A stretch of DNA of 64,000 nt, taken from the NCBI GenBank assembly GCA_014925825.1, contig JACGCK010000175.1, forward strand, positions 30,391-94,390, written 5' to 3'. Below, piece after piece: positions 10,542 to 24,648 of this stretch (the first letter of the stretch is position 1; every line of letters begins with the position of its first letter). Origin of the DNA: Pholiota molesta. Its lineage: Eukaryota > Basidiomycota > Agaricomycetes > Agaricales > Strophariaceae. The translations under genes and the position numbers were made by a program. The notes under the pieces were generated by a model. That model was not told the DNA's origin and did no database searches. It saw only the letters and a list, made by a program, of their open reading frames with translations.

Positions 10542-12080
10542 ATGAGGTCCTTCTCCTTCATTCTCCTCGCGATTGCACTTGCGCAAGCCGCTCCTTTGCT
10601 GCCCTTCAGCGCGCAGGGAGGAAACTATGCTGGTAGGTTGCTGCTCTCCTGCGTGTTTGTATAAGCACAAAAGCTAAAATTGGATTGTATTTACCATTTA
10701 GTGATCGCCCGGTCGCGTTCTATTGAGCTCGAAGCGCGCTACCCAATCCTCGAGCTCTCCAAGCTCGCCGCTAAGCGCGGGCTATTCGCCCGCCAAGACG
10801 ACGACTTCGATGATTCAGGCGACGACGGCAGCTCCGACGACAGCTCCGACGACACTGAAGATGATTCGGGCTTCGACGACTCCGCCGACGACGGCACAGA
10901 CGACACAGACGTCGCTGATGACTCCGCCGACGATGGTACAGACGACGGTACTGATGATTCACTGGATACTGGCGCGGACGATGACACCGACGATACGGAT
11001 AGCACGGACGATGGCAGCCTCGACAGCACCGACGGCAGTGGTGATACCGCCAACGCGGACGATGGCCTAGATGCAACCGATGGCCTTGATACCACCGACG
11101 ATAGTACCGACAACAGTGACTCTACCGACGACACTGACGACTCTATCGACGATACCGCGGATGCCACAGACGACTCTGCCGACGATAGCACAGATACCAC
11201 TGACGACAGCACTGACGCTGCTGATGGGACCGATACTACTGACGGAGCCGACACCACCGATGGAACCGACACCACTGATGGAACAGACACCACCGATGGA
11301 ACAGACATCGCTGACGGAACCGACACCACCGATGAAACAGACACCATTAATGGCACTGACAGCACCGACGACTCGACAGACCTCACCGGCGCGAGCAACA
11401 GCACTGACACCACCGCCGCCGATGACTCTACCGCTGACAGCACCGATGGCACCGACGGTACAGACAGCACCGCGACCAACTCGACGGCAACCGCTACCCC
11501 GAGCGCCGCTGCTTCCTCCGTCGCTGCATCTGACCCAGCTGCTGCTGCCGCCGACCCCGCCGCCAGCGCCAGCGCCAACTGCGCCGCATCCAACGCACCC
11601 CCCAACGCCGCGACCATCTCCCTGATCGAGAGCTTCGAAGGCTTCGTGCCCTCGCCCGCGCCCGACCCCATCGGGCTCCCCACCGTCGGCTTCGGGCACA
11701 AATGCGTCAAGCCCGGCTGCACCGAGGTGCCCTTCCCCTTCCCCCTCTCGCGCGCCACCGCGGCGCAGCTCCTCTCCAGCGACGCCGCCCAGTTCACCGG
11801 GTGCCTGCAGAGCCTCATCGGCAACAGCATAGTGCTGAATGACAACCAGCTCGGCGCGCTCACGTCGTTCACGTTCAACTTGGGCTGCAGGACGTTCCAG
11901 ACGAGCACGCTGCTGAAGAGGCTGAATGGTGGCGAGGACCCGGATGCGGTGGCGGCGGCGGAGATCCAGCGGTTTGACCAGGCGGGGGGGAAGGCGCTGG
12001 CTGGGCTGACGAAGAGGCGCGCGGCGGAGGTGCAGCTGTTCCAGACGCCGTCGAGTGTCACCGCCCACCCGCTTTGCTGA
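10542..12080 (+). CDS. Secreted GH24 (T4-type) lysozyme with Asp/Thr/Ser-rich repeat linker
   Basis: Predicted to cleave bacterial peptidoglycan outside the cell. Exons 10542-10632 and 10702-12080 give 489 residues. Residues 1-17 are a signal peptide (MRSFSFILLAIALAQAA). A dibasic Kex2-like site (AAKRG) follows at about residue 55. About 230 residues then consist almost only of Asp, Thr, Ser, Gly and Ala (units such as DSTDDTDD and DGTDTTDG), followed by an Ala/Ser linker. The C-terminal 160 residues are a GH24 domain. The catalytic triad is visible as E343 (SFEG), D352 (APDP) and T358 (LPTVGFGH), with spacings of 9 and 6 as in phage T4 lysozyme. Four or more Cys residues suggest disulfides. 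Confidence 0.9.
10798..11490 (+). repeat. Coding repeat: Asp/Thr/Ser-rich tract of the lysozyme
   Basis: Degenerate triplet/hexamer repeats (GAC, ACC, GAT, TCC, GGC combinations) encode the acidic linker. On the opposite strand the same bases create a long spurious Ser/Val-rich open frame (10739-12061). Confidence 0.85.
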
Positions 12081-13460
12081 ACGCTGAATTTTCGCGTTTA
12101 GTTTTGGAATCGTAGAGTTGGGCTTCTTGGATGCTTGTATTTTTTGCACTTCATAGTAGGAGACACCTTTTTGCACCACTTTTAGCAAATTTCGATACAG
12201 TAAAAGAGATGGATTTGGGTAGGAACATACCAATAATCTGAATGAATGAAAATTCTGGCCAAAGACGGTGTTCCCTTTGCTATGATCAGATGGACGGTGG
12301 CAATATTCATATTCTGATTGGTAAATTTCTCGAGTGTCAATTCATGCTAAGAAAATGAATAGTTAATCAAATCTATGTCGTATATGAACCTTCGCTTGAA
12401 ATAACACACCTTCACGGGAATGAACGAACATCGTTTGGGCTCGCCACGGTAGAATTAAAGTTATTATTGGGAAGAAGTACGAGGAGATTCCCAGTCAAAC
12501 TCCGCGACGCCTTCTAAAGTGAACCAAGTGTTGCCCGGAATGTTGACCCACTTAACCGATAACTCGGAATAAACGGATTGACGATAATAGAATGCGGGGT
12601 GCCGTACGCGCGAGAGCTCATATATCCTAGCGTAGAGCCGTTGACGATGGAAATCCGGGACGACAGAAGAACATATGATTGCTGACGCAGCAAGTCCGTG
12701 ATATGGCCTAGAGATATCTGAGTTGAAATTGAAGCATCAAGGTTCATACGACTTGGAAATATCCTATGAAAGGCTACGATGCAGCATCTTGAGTTCATTC
12801 TGAGCCGGTGTATGGAGAAAAGGATTGAAGTGACACACTTCGTGTATAGCCGGGGATTGGACGGGTGTTGTCAACATAGCAGAACTAGTTCAGTCAAGAT
12901 TGTGGAGAAACAACCCTCCGGCACTTAGGTCCTACATCGGCACAGTGACAACCTTGCAAGAGCTACAGATTATAACGATATTTTTACACCGTTGGCCAGC
13001 ATGCGGTCTGAGCGGGGATACGTAACATGCGTATAGTGCGCGCTATGCCCTGCTGGCAATCGGCATTACTGCTTGGCCAAATAAGTAAGCATTGAAGGCA
13101 AAGTTAGAAACGTCCAAATTATGAAGATGCCATCCAAAAGATGTCCAACTTACCTTGGGTAGAGCTCGGGTAGCGGAGATGAGGAGCCGATGACCGTACA
13201 TAGAGTCTGTTCGCTGGTTGCAACGTGTTATGTATCCAATTGCGCAATAGATGAAAAGAGAACGATTGGTCGCGCCATATCATTGGAGAGGGAGAAGAAG
13301 AGGGCAGGTCACATCTGTGACGAGAGTCCGAGTCGTGCCATAATCGCTGTCCGATCGCTGTCTGTTCTCTGCCAATGTATATAGGGTCTACCCCGGGCCT
13401 CCCAGCCATGATTTGCTCCTGCTCCTTACCCGCATAACTAGTCGACCCTATAGGCGGATC
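12081..13460. other. Intergenic region between lysozyme and F-box genes
   Basis: About 1.4 kb with no supportable gene. The open frames on the - strand at 12514-12798 and 13119-13565 lack domain signals and start or end in promoter-like sequence. Confidence 0.6.
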
Positions 13461-15675
13461 ATGTACCCACACAGGCCTCACGCCGTGGTCTCCCTCCAAT
13501 CTCCTTGGGAAATGGCTCCCGGAGACTTGCTCATCGAAATTGCTCTCTTCTTGGACACGCGACACGATCTGCTCAATTTCTGTCTCACAGTGGGTGCCAA
13601 TCTCTCATTTGGCCTTCCTTCTTCTCTCCTACCATCATTCCGAAAGCGTCAATAGTGAGGCTATGAACTAGTGCAACCATGGAGGCAACGGTCGCGGGTG
13701 GAGTGGATTTCGCTTGAGGTTCAAAGCGTCGCGTTCGATACAATTAAAAATGTTCAGCGCTTTCTGGTATTGTGAATTGGGTAGCAGGGTGCGTCGAGAT
13801 TACGGAATTCGGAATAGCAGGTCATGGTTGCACTGTCGCTCGCACGAACATGACAGCCACCTTTTTGTTTTTGGTTCCATCACATGTGAAGCTAGGCTAA
13901 CAACGAATTTTACAGTCAAAACACGCCTTTGCCAACATCTCCTCCGTCCTATACGAAACCGTGGTCTTAGAGTCCGCCGAGCAATGTCGCATCACACTTG
14001 GAATGCTTTCGAGAAATCATGGCATCGCACGCCATGTTCGTAATCTCGCTATCCGGCCACAGTCCAAATACCGAAGATATCTTTCAAGCGCCGAAAACGA
14101 ATCTTCTTCAGCAGCTGTAAGACAGACAGCGGGGTTGAAGTGTCTGGATGCATTGAAGAAGTTTATTTGGGATGCGGATGAACTGCCATACAACGATGAC
14201 ATGTGGTTCGCCTTGCGTGCTGGGTGCGTTTCAATTATCGAGTAATATGCGATCAGATAGCTAATCTCTTCCAGGTGTCCTCAACTGCATTATATAGGGA
14301 CTTCTATGGGTATGATACTTCCTGAAGTCAACAGCCATGTAAGCCAGGTCTGTTTACCGAAATCATGCTACTCACATCTTGGGTCTTGCAGTTGTTCGAT
14401 TTTACTTCCCTCAGAGGCTTTTCACTAACACTCAAACACGGATTTTACGAGCATCATACCGATCTATTCATTGATGGTAAGATTCTCCGTACTACCTTCA
14501 CGTCTCATCCTTAAATGAATTCAGAGGACGACCCTATCTTTCAAAACTTCCACTCTATGCTGATCCGGCGCAGTCCTGATCTCGAAGATCTCGCTATAGA
14601 TGGCTTTTCCACCGTCCCCGCCGATGTGCACTTTTTCCTACAAGGTCGGTGGCCCAACCTGCGTAAATTGCAGCTTGGAGATATTTGCGTCGACTGGTTC
14701 CCGCGATCCCTAAATCCTGCAGAAAAGCGGCCGTTCATCAGCTTTCTAGATGCTCACCCAACCCTTGAAACTCTCAGCATTTCGCGGCACTCCATTCAAC
14801 CTATCCATTTCAGCACGCTCGATACATCCGCACTGGTGAATGTGACCCACTTCACAGGAACGCTCCAACAATTACACGCTCTACCACACCTTCATCGCGC
14901 CGTGCAGGCGGTCTCATTCCGTGATCCCGTCGAGACGCGGGACGTCTCCGCGCCCACCGTCGCCGGCCTCCTGCGCGACCTGCCCAAGCTCACGCAGCTC
15001 AAGATCGCGTTCACGCTACACTCGATGTACGACAGCGGCAACCTCCTGCGCTCGCTCGTGCACTCCGCGCCGCTGCTGCGGCACCTCGAGCTCACCTGCG
15101 CGCACAAGCCGTCCTTCCAGCTCGACGCCTTCGCGAAGACGATCCGCGGCTTCCCGAAGCTGCGCACGCTGCACCTCGCGGTCGTGCGCTACCCGGGCGA
15201 CGCGCCGCTCGCGGCGGGCGCGGCGCGCATCGCGCGGAGCAACCCGCGCCTCGCGCGCTTCTCGCTCGCGTTCATCCCGCCGGTGCACCCCGTCCCGCTG
15301 CCCTTCGCGCTCCCGTACCGCGCGTTCCCGCTGCCGTTCCCCGCGCGCGCGACGGGCGTGTTCGAGGTGACGCTCGACGAGCACGGGCTGCCGCTCTCGC
15401 TCGCGGCGGTGGAGCACAGCCGCGTCGTGTGGCCGCTGGGCCTTGGCGTGTCGCGCCGCCGAAGGAAGTACATGAAGGACCTGCGCCCGCTGGGGGATCC
15501 GCGCCGGCGGAAGACGGGGCTGAAGGGTGTCGTGGGTTTGGTGGTGGAGCAGAGCGCGGCGGGGGATGAGATGCGGATGATTTTGTTTTGCGCGTTTTTG
15601 GCGCTCCTTGCGGGCTGTGGGATCCTTGCGAATGGGGCGAAGGCGAGCGCGAAGCCCCTTACTCTTACTAGTTGA
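13461..15675 (+). CDS. F-box-like protein with leucine-rich region
   Basis: Probable substrate-recognition subunit of an SCF ubiquitin ligase. Five exons (13461-13589, 13916-14223, 14275-14338, 14392-14476, 14525-15675) give 578 residues. The N-terminus carries an F-box-like helix set (PGDLLIEIALFLDTRHDLLN…) continuing over the first intron into CLTSKHAF. The rest is an irregular leucine-rich array (…LEDLAIDGF…, LRKLQLGD, LETLSISRHS, LTQLKIAF, LRTLHLAV). A hydrophobic segment near the C-terminus (MILFCAFLALLAGCGILA) could be a membrane anchor, unusual for F-box proteins. The first intron is 326 nt, far longer than the others. From about 14920 the GC content and codon bias rise sharply. Confidence 0.75.
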
Positions 15676-16462
15676 AGGAGACAGGGACCAGGGGTGTGAC
15701 TTATCTTTCTACATCTAACTTCTGTCTATCTAACGACCTATCTACGTCTAACGTTCTCTTATGGTAAATATGTACAATGTATTAGTGTGTAATATAGATG
15801 GAATGATGTATCTTTGCTCATTATACGTTAGGTCTGGCGATGGAGGGATTCAGAAGACTATATTACATGTTAGTGTAGTCATTTTTTGTGCACCGATAGA
15901 GACATTCAGTTTTCAGCTACAATAAAGAAAACCGAATAGCCATCGTAGAAATGCCACGAATTGTATCTTTGGGTCAGCCCGGAATTCCGCTGTTATCACA
16001 AGCAACTGACGCCAACGCCAACGCCAAACGATGACAGTGAACTCGATCAATCAACACTCAACACTAAATCAATACCTATATCAATGGATCTAATTTTCTC
16101 TACAGCGGAAAAAAGGATGAAAGCACACCAGAGACAAAGGAGGGGAAAAAGCAAAGAGAACAGCTACTTATATGGGTGCAGAGCGTATATACGAGCAGCA
16201 AAGGATGCAGGGATACGAGGACACAGACGGGTTAAGCCAACAAACAACACAGATCTTCGATACAATTAATACCTATAATATAAAAATAAGGAAGTAGATT
16301 GCGAGAAGTATGCGGAATCGGTAGGGGGTGGATAATAGGCGATTGATGGATGATGCGTAGGCGTTGCAAATTTTGGAGGTCGATGTAAGGATGAATCGAG
16401 TGGCGAGGTGAAGGTAGAGCAATAAATGGCGGGTACCATCACAGCGGTGAGAGATAATACAA
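15676..16462. other. Intergenic region between convergent F-box and PRMT1 genes
   Basis: Shared 3' flanks of two convergent genes; AT-rich, no gene seen. Confidence 0.65.
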
Positions 16463-18024
<1,562 letters not shown>

Positions 18025-18303
18025 CGTAACGTCCATGAGATGGGGAGTGGTGGTACAGATCGATGGACGGGCAAGTTCAAATCGTGCGGTTATAAAAAAT
18101 CACAACCTCGAAAAAATAAAAACGCGTCGATTCACGTGCCGATGGCAGCACGTGCTCTTCCCGGTAATGTACCGCATTTGGAAATCCCGGGGAAGGCGCG
18201 GCAGCAGCACCGCTTCCCGCAGCGCAGCCACACTCTTGTCCAGCTCCATCGCACCGCAGTCGCTAGTGTGGCCCATATATCTTGTCTTTCTCTTTCATCC
18301 ACA
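18025..18303. promoter_or_regulatory. Short bidirectional promoter region (PRMT1 / BRI3-like gene)
   Basis: Only 279 bp separate the two divergent start codons, so both promoters must lie here. The region contains CACGTGCC/GCACGTGC around 18134-18152 (E-box-like) but no clear TATA. Confidence 0.5.
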
Positions 18304-18939
18304 ATGACTTTGCATCCTTCAGACGACGATATGGTGTGTAATCTTTGTCTTTCCATGGACTGAGTCCTGATCATTCTTTTGTATGACAGAAACAACCATT
18401 GCTCAGTAATGCTTCGACGTCAGAGTCGACATCAGCACCACCAGACGAGAGCCCTCCAGCATATGACTACGGGACACGTAAATATATCTGTCTCAAAACT
18501 TTAGCAGACACTGACTTGGCTCTGATCTTCTCTAGACTCTGACGAGAACGCTCCTAAGAACGTCGTAAATCAGGATGTCATCGTGCAAAGAGTTGCTTCT
18601 GGTGGTCCTTCATATACCCTGCAGCCCTCCAGCACACCCCCTCCCACCATATTCCACTACATCAACCCGGCTACAGGTGAACGTGTAGTGTCATTACTTC
18701 CTCCAAACCATCCGGAGATGATTTGCCTGCAGCAAGGTCATGTAAAGGAGACGCATTTTGGGCTGCTCGGTGAGTCCTCCTGCCGCATTTAGGGCTCAAT
18801 ATTTCTAACACCAATGATTGGTATAGGTATTCTTGCGGCGATATTCTGGTTCCCACTCGGTGTCGGCCTTTGCATGCTCGACAAACAGGTTCATTGCAGG
18901 CGGTGTGGGGCTGTCATTGAGCATGGCCTCTGCCGCTAA
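18304..18939 (+). CDS. Brain protein I3 (BRI3)-like small membrane protein
   Basis: Four exons (18304-18333, 18390-18477, 18536-18769, 18827-18939) give 154 residues. The N-terminal half is Ser/Pro/Asp-rich and includes a PPAYDYG motif (PPxY type, a possible ubiquitin-ligase WW ligand). The C-terminal part reads FHYINPATGERVVSLLPP, then one membrane segment (ILAAIFWFPLGVGLCML) followed by a cysteine cluster HCRRCGAVIEHGLC. This hydrophobic helix plus Cys cluster is typical of the BRI3/LITAF-like endolysosomal membrane proteins. Function in fungi is not known to me. Confidence 0.75.
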
Positions 18940-19414
18940 TCCACCAACGGCGCACTGCCCCCTTTGATGTCTACAATCGGTGGACATTATGTACATAAGG
19001 ACTTTTTCTTTCTGGAATTTATACACATCCATTCCATGACTATCATGACTACCCCCAGCACTCTCATTATCATGTTGATACCGTTTCTCGATTTATAAGA
19101 TATCGCTTTTATTCCCGCCTTTCCAGTGCTTACCCTTGTCCTTAATTCGAACAACGTCTCGAATTCACAAATGTTACCGTCACCTGTGCTGTAATATAAG
19201 CCTGTACTGTGTACTTGCTATGTACGTGCCACTGAGAGTAAGACTGCTGTAAGTAGTAGACCCACGTGATACCTAATAGGGTTCCCGATTCGTGAACTTG
19301 AATCGATTCTTTTATAATTACCACCTTAGCACCGAGTATATCGCCGTTGCCACCTCAAAGGAGGCCTCCGAGACCGAATGTGACGTTCGCTGATTTCGCT
19401 CTTTCCAAACCGCC
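18940..19414. other. Intergenic region
   Basis: 3' flank of the BRI3-like gene and promoter of the hydrolase gene; nothing else seen. Confidence 0.6.
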
Positions 19415-20884
19415 ATGAACGTCAAGCCCCATGTCTTCGAGGGCCCACCTCGGGACGCCGATACCCCAGCGCTTAAAATGACCGCGAAACAGTATACAAC
19501 GGCGACATCACCGGGAGACGTGGACGGTCTGACGCTGTTGTTTGCGCACTGTGTTGGGGCTCGTGAGTGGTTAGCTCCAGTCATGATCATTGGGCCTTAG
19601 CGCTAACTTTGATCGACGGTCCCCTCGGCGTAACAGATAAGGAGCAGTGGGAGCCCGTCATTGAGTATCTGTTTGAAGCCCAGGCAGCGCAAGACGCGCC
19701 GCAGCGCATCCGGGAGGCTTGGGCGTTCGATTGGCAGAACCACGGCGACGCCGCTGTGCTCAACCGCGCGGCACTGAAGGATCGTCCTGAGGGTGTTTGT
19801 GAGTACCTTCCCTTTTATCGCGTGAAGCGATCTAGGCGCGTTTCGCTGGCGCTGAAGTCCATTTGATTGTAGCAGCGTTCGAGTGGTCTGCAGCGCTGGC
19901 CGCCTTCGTTCAGTCCCCACATATGCTCGGCCACAGGATCGTGCTCATAGGGCACTCCGCAGGGGCAGCGGCGATGTGAGCGCGCACGCCCCTATCTACA
20001 TCTAGTACATCCTGACGCCTCACACCCATAGGACGCTCACCACGCAAACCATCCCCGCCGCCACCCTCCGCCAGTACACCGCCATCCTCCTCGTCGAGCC
20101 CACCATGGTGACCCGCGAAGTGTTTACGTCGGAGCTCGAGGACCGCATGTCCATGATGGAGTTCGCGGTCGCGACGACGGCGGTGCGGCGCGACCGGTGG
20201 CGCTCGCGCGCGGAGGCGCAGGCGTATTTCGCGCAGCGCCTGCCGTGGGAGATGTGGGATGCGAGGATAGTGAAGATTATAGCGGTGAGCCTCCATCGCC
20301 GCCCTGATTTGGTTTGTACGGAATTTTCTGACCTTTTAATTTGTTTTCTATAGGAACATGGACTGGAGGTGGAGCCAACAGGGAGTGGTGTGCGTCTGAA
20401 ATGCGACCGCGCACAGGAATCTGTTTCGTTCCCGGATGTCGAGCCGCACTTCGAGGGCGCACTCCAGCTGGGCCGTATCTGTCGCTCTGTGCCCGTCCAT
20501 TTGATATGGGGAACCCGGAATGACTTGGTGTGCGTGTATCCATTTTACCTTTTTTCTCTCTTTCTATGATTGTCCGCCTGTTTTCAGTTGGGCTGACATT
20601 CTACTTTACCGTAGTCCCGAATTCATCCAAGACTCGTTGTGCGACATATCGGAAGGGCGCATCGTCGCCTCCGTGACGAAGGTACAAGATGCGGGCCATA
20701 TGGTAAGTGTTTCATCCATTCTTTTCCACCTGCCTTTAGTTAGGCGTCAAACGCGCTTCCCGTACCTTTTGCACTCCCTAATATACATTTTCGATAGGTC
20801 TTGCAAGAGCAGCCAGATTCGCTTGCACGCGCGATTGTGGATATTCTCAATGGACACAATTTGGCTGCGCGACCCAAGCTGTAG
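19415..20884 (+). CDS. Alpha/beta hydrolase (possibly peroxisomal)
   Basis: Serine hydrolase of unknown substrate. Seven exons (19415-19562, 19637-19798, 19873-19975, 20032-20284, 20354-20529, 20588-20702, 20798-20884) give 347 residues. The nucleophile elbow is GHSAG (in VLIGHSAGAAAM). The likely His sits in QDAGHMV near the C-terminus, after the SVPVHLIWGTRND strand that normally carries the acid. The N-terminus has the oxyanion-side strand LTLLFAHCVGAHKEQW. The protein ends in ARPKL, a weak PTS1-like tripeptide; yeast peroxisomal lipase Lpx1 also has a non-canonical terminal KL. Peroxisomal location is inferred only. Confidence 0.85.
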
Positions 20885-22583
20885 TATCAAGCATCAGAGA
20901 TTCTGAACGGAGAGGCGCGCTCTACTACTTATGTCCATCCCTATCCAGCAAACCTAAAGCACATGCTCGGAATAGCACTACGGTAAAGGTGGGTGGGTAA
21001 TTGGGTGGCGTGGTTGGACTGCGTATGGACGGACATATGCAGACGCGTGTTCGTTGCGTTGGGTTTTCATGCATACTAGTAGGATAGGTGTAATGGGATA
21101 GTTGGGTTGGGTACATCTTGAATATAAGCTTGGTTGTTACTGGTATATTGTTTGAGTCTTAGTGTGTATGGAGAGCTAGCTTCATAGTACCAGTTGGATA
21201 GGTATAGTTGAAGAGTAGTCGTGTACAATTAAATTTGAATATACGGTTGCTTTGTTGCACTAACGAATAATGAGTGCTAAGTAAGTACTGAGTCCTGAGT
21301 CCTGGCAAAGAGATTACCAGCATAAAGCTTATCTGGGATAAAACGGAATCGTGGCATTGCTCAGGAACCAGCTCTGCTACGACCTTGCGAAATAAATTTG
21401 TAACAGTCCAGATACATGTAATAAGATGTTTCGTACATACAATCAAATCTATAAGAAGAAGAAACTCCGAGTCAGTGTTTCGATGTCTGATATGGCGGAT
21501 GGTGTGGAAGGTAACCGCTATTGATGTGAACAACGTTGAACACTAAAGCTAAACTGTATCTGCATGTCTCTGGTTCCCAGATTATATAAGAGAAGCCCTA
21601 TAAACAACCCTAGCACGGCTGAGAAAAGGATGTCGCAGGTTTCCGGCTGTGTTCTCGGTGATTGCTAGGAAGTTTACAAAGTAAGCATGGAAATTGATTA
21701 GGTAGAATTTTGGGAGGACCTTAGCAAGGCGATTCGCGCGGTTTTCGAAATAAGCGTCGGGGACGGGTGATTTGTTGTGAAGAAAAGGATTTCCAATGGG
21801 TGGCATGTCTTGTTGATTGCTCGAAGATAAGGTCATGCTGGTAATTCGCAAAATGGGGAGGGATGAGTGAGCGGGGACGCCTTATGCTTTTATACGTTCG
21901 CATGCTTGAGCTTGGCCCAATGTTTGTGTGGGCGGTGGGTGGCCTTCGGCTAAGCTTGGGCAGCGGTGGCCTTCAGCTGGCCTAGCGCTTGTTGCCACTG
22001 CAGCGATGGTTCGAGCGACCAATTCATCGAGTCACCCTTGTTCTTTTGTATTGATTGCCGTGTAAGGTCAAAGGACTCAGTGGTGGCAATGAATTCGGGT
22101 AAGCTGGGTGTCCTCTGCACATGAACATTGGGCCACCTTAGTTCTAGTTACCATTGTCCAACCGGCCGTTGTCAGTCAAATAACGATAGATCCCACCTGG
22201 TCGCGCCCTTGGTTCCTTTGACTTCCTAGTTTGGCAAAGCCACAAAAGCCACTCGGCCATGAAGACCGTATGCATGTAATGATAGAAGCCCCTCTGTCTG
22301 CCACTTCGGGTGTCGGATCGATGGGTCTACCAACGTTCACGAGCGTAGATTTGAGGTGCATGTTTGACGGCAACCACAGAGTCTCAATCGGGGCAGGACC
22401 AGGAGTCAAGCTTGAACGTTCGAACTCAGGTTTTGCTTGAATTTTATAGAAAGGTCAGCCAATACAGACAATTTACCCAGAAGGATACCTTCCTCGTCGA
22501 ATTTACGGGTGGGCCAATTGAATTCTCCAACTTACAAGTCTTTTGTTTGCAGTGCCTATCCTAGTGTTTTAGCTCGTCAAGTA
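20885..22583. other. Intergenic region, 1.7 kb
   Basis: AT-rich to about 21900, then mixed. A TATA-like TTATATAAG lies at about 21582-21590, but no gene follows it. Scattered open frames on both strands show no recognisable sequence. Confidence 0.55.
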
Positions 22584-24648
22584 CTACATCCCTTCCTGTG
22601 CATCCCGCTGCGTGTTCATCTCGCTCATCGCGCGCTGCACCTCCAAGCGGTCCAACACCGCTCGATGCAACGTCGAAGTCGTCTTGCGCATTTTCTGTCC
22701 AGGCATCGGCGGCGCGGCCTGGCCCGCGGACCAGCGGCAGAAGAGGGCGCCGCCGAGAGATTTGTGGTAGCAGTTGAAATCGTCGACGATGTGCCGGCGG
22801 CTGCGCTGTTTTGGGGTGTGGAGGTCGAGGAAGAGCGCAGGTGCGGGGGCACGATTATGGGCGTTGCGCGTGGTGGGGCGGGCCACTGGGAAATCGAAGA
22901 GGCGATGAGTTAGGGATAGATGGGGATATGAGACGAGATATTATGGAAGAGCACGTACCCCGCGACGTGGTTGATTGAAATGCAATGCGGCCCAAGGTGG
23001 GTACTCTTTCTCCAGCTGGATAAGATGATCCTCAAGATTTTTAAGGCGGGCGAGAAAGGTGCGTGGGATCGAGGGTACTAGAGGAAAAGAGGGATTCGAT
23101 TATGGAATTAACTAAAACAAAAGACGACGGTGAAGAAACGCACCATAACGGATAGCTAGATGCTCCTCGATATTCATTAGCCGTTCGTTCAGCGCCGATT
23201 GCGTGTCTGTAGCAATGCGCGTCTCGAAAGCTTCGTCGTCGCCGGATTCCAGTCCATCAGGAAGAAGAGACGTATCTTGGTCGGTTTCTTTCTTCTTCAT
23301 TTTGGACTTTCTATCGTGCGAACTCTCCGCGAGATCGACGAATTTGCGCTTCTTGTCGGATTGAGTGACAGGACGCTTTACGTTGGTGATCGTAGACAAG
23401 TCTGCGTTTTGCTGAGTGGGAGAGGACGGCTGGGGATGTGAGTCCTGTTTCACCGTCTTTATCAGAGGCCCTTCTCCGTTTTTGGCGATGTCGTATTGCA
23501 TCTGCTTGTCCCTGTCAATGGGCTTTGCGTCCACGCGAGCACAGGAGGATAATTGGACATCCTCTGGATTTACGCCGGCCTCCTGGAGCTTGCGCCGCTT
23601 CTCGGCGATAGTGTGTAAGAATTCAGAGCGGTTGGAGGCATCGTTTCGGGATCGAGTCTGGGCAAGAAACTTTGATATCGATTTGTTGATCTGATTCGGA
23701 AATTTTCAAGGCATGAGTCGGTGTAGAGGATGGCAGTGAATGAAAGAAAGGTGTCGGAAGAAAAAGGATGGTGAAGGCCACTGATGAGTTGAGCAACCGA
23801 AGGAATGTGTAACACGCTGAGAAACTTACTGATGAGTGGGTACGAGGTTTAGCGCCATTGGCGAGGGAGATATATCCCAGTTTGCGTTCGTCTAATGAAG
23901 ATTCCTCCAGAGCTGGGCCAAGGATGTCTACATCGGGATTGGTAACCATTGCTTCGTCCTCCGCCTTTTTCTTCCCTGATATACGATCCAATATACTCTG
24001 CGATTCGGATAGTCATGGCTTGTCAGATGATATTGGAAGAACGAAAAAAAACTCAGAACGCACCTGTAAACCTGCCACCATCTCCTTCAACGCTTTCGGA
24101 ACCGCCTCTTGCTCCCACTCAGGGCTCAGAACCAGCATGTCGTGCTCGAATCCCTTGAGAGTCTGCGTAAATTTTGTTCGAACGAGGAAGCTCTTGATCG
24201 CTTCATCCCAGTGTTTGTAGGTCTCTGGTTCGGGTAGGGGGGGTGTACTTGGACGAGTCCGCACAGGCGGCGGTTTTTTGGCATCCGCGGAGGGTTTGAC
24301 GGATGAAGGAATGTTTGATACGGTGGGAGGCGTATATCTGTAGTGTTGATGGTACGGTGTATGAGCCGTCGACAGGTTCGGATGCACATTTGGGTAATAC
24401 GAGTTTGGCGGGTTCAGAACTTGGGTAGGGTAGAGGTTGCTAGGAGTATAAGTCGACGCCGAAGGATATGCAGCATATGGTGATGCTGGAAATGTGTTCC
24501 ATGAAGGTTGATTCGTTGCTGGGTGTTGGATTGCGCCACTTGATGAAGATGCGGCGAACGATGATAACTGTGAGTTTGGCTTGGAACCGCCGTTGGTCAA
24601 GGGCGATTTGGAAGAGCTTGCTGCTGTCGAAGGTGGTCCGTTCGTCAT
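22584..24648 (-). CDS. Unidentified nuclear protein, disordered N-terminus
   Basis: Not recognised. Five exons are visible (24648-24064, 23997-23830, 23690-23144, 23077-22959, then one from 22895). The N-terminal 130 residues are Ser/Pro/Tyr/Asn-rich. A compact helical block follows (YKHWDEAIKSFLVRTKFTQT…LVLSPEWEQEAVPKAL). The middle carries basic clusters KKRKF and KSKMKKKE that look like nuclear localisation signals, followed by helical LKNLEDHLIQLEKEYPPWAAL. The last exon can be read in two frames; a helical end (…LHRAVLDRLEVQRAM…) needs one more splice that I could not place, so the 3' boundary is uncertain. It is divergent from the Rpp21 gene 228 bp away. Confidence 0.7.

Noticed and set aside
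10739..12061. 440-residue Ser/Val-rich open frame on the - strand
   Set aside because: Antisense shadow of the GAC/ACC repeats in the lysozyme gene; no start context or domain.
13119..13565. 148-residue frame on the - strand
   Set aside because: Overlaps the promoter and first exon of the F-box gene on the other strand and has no recognisable features.
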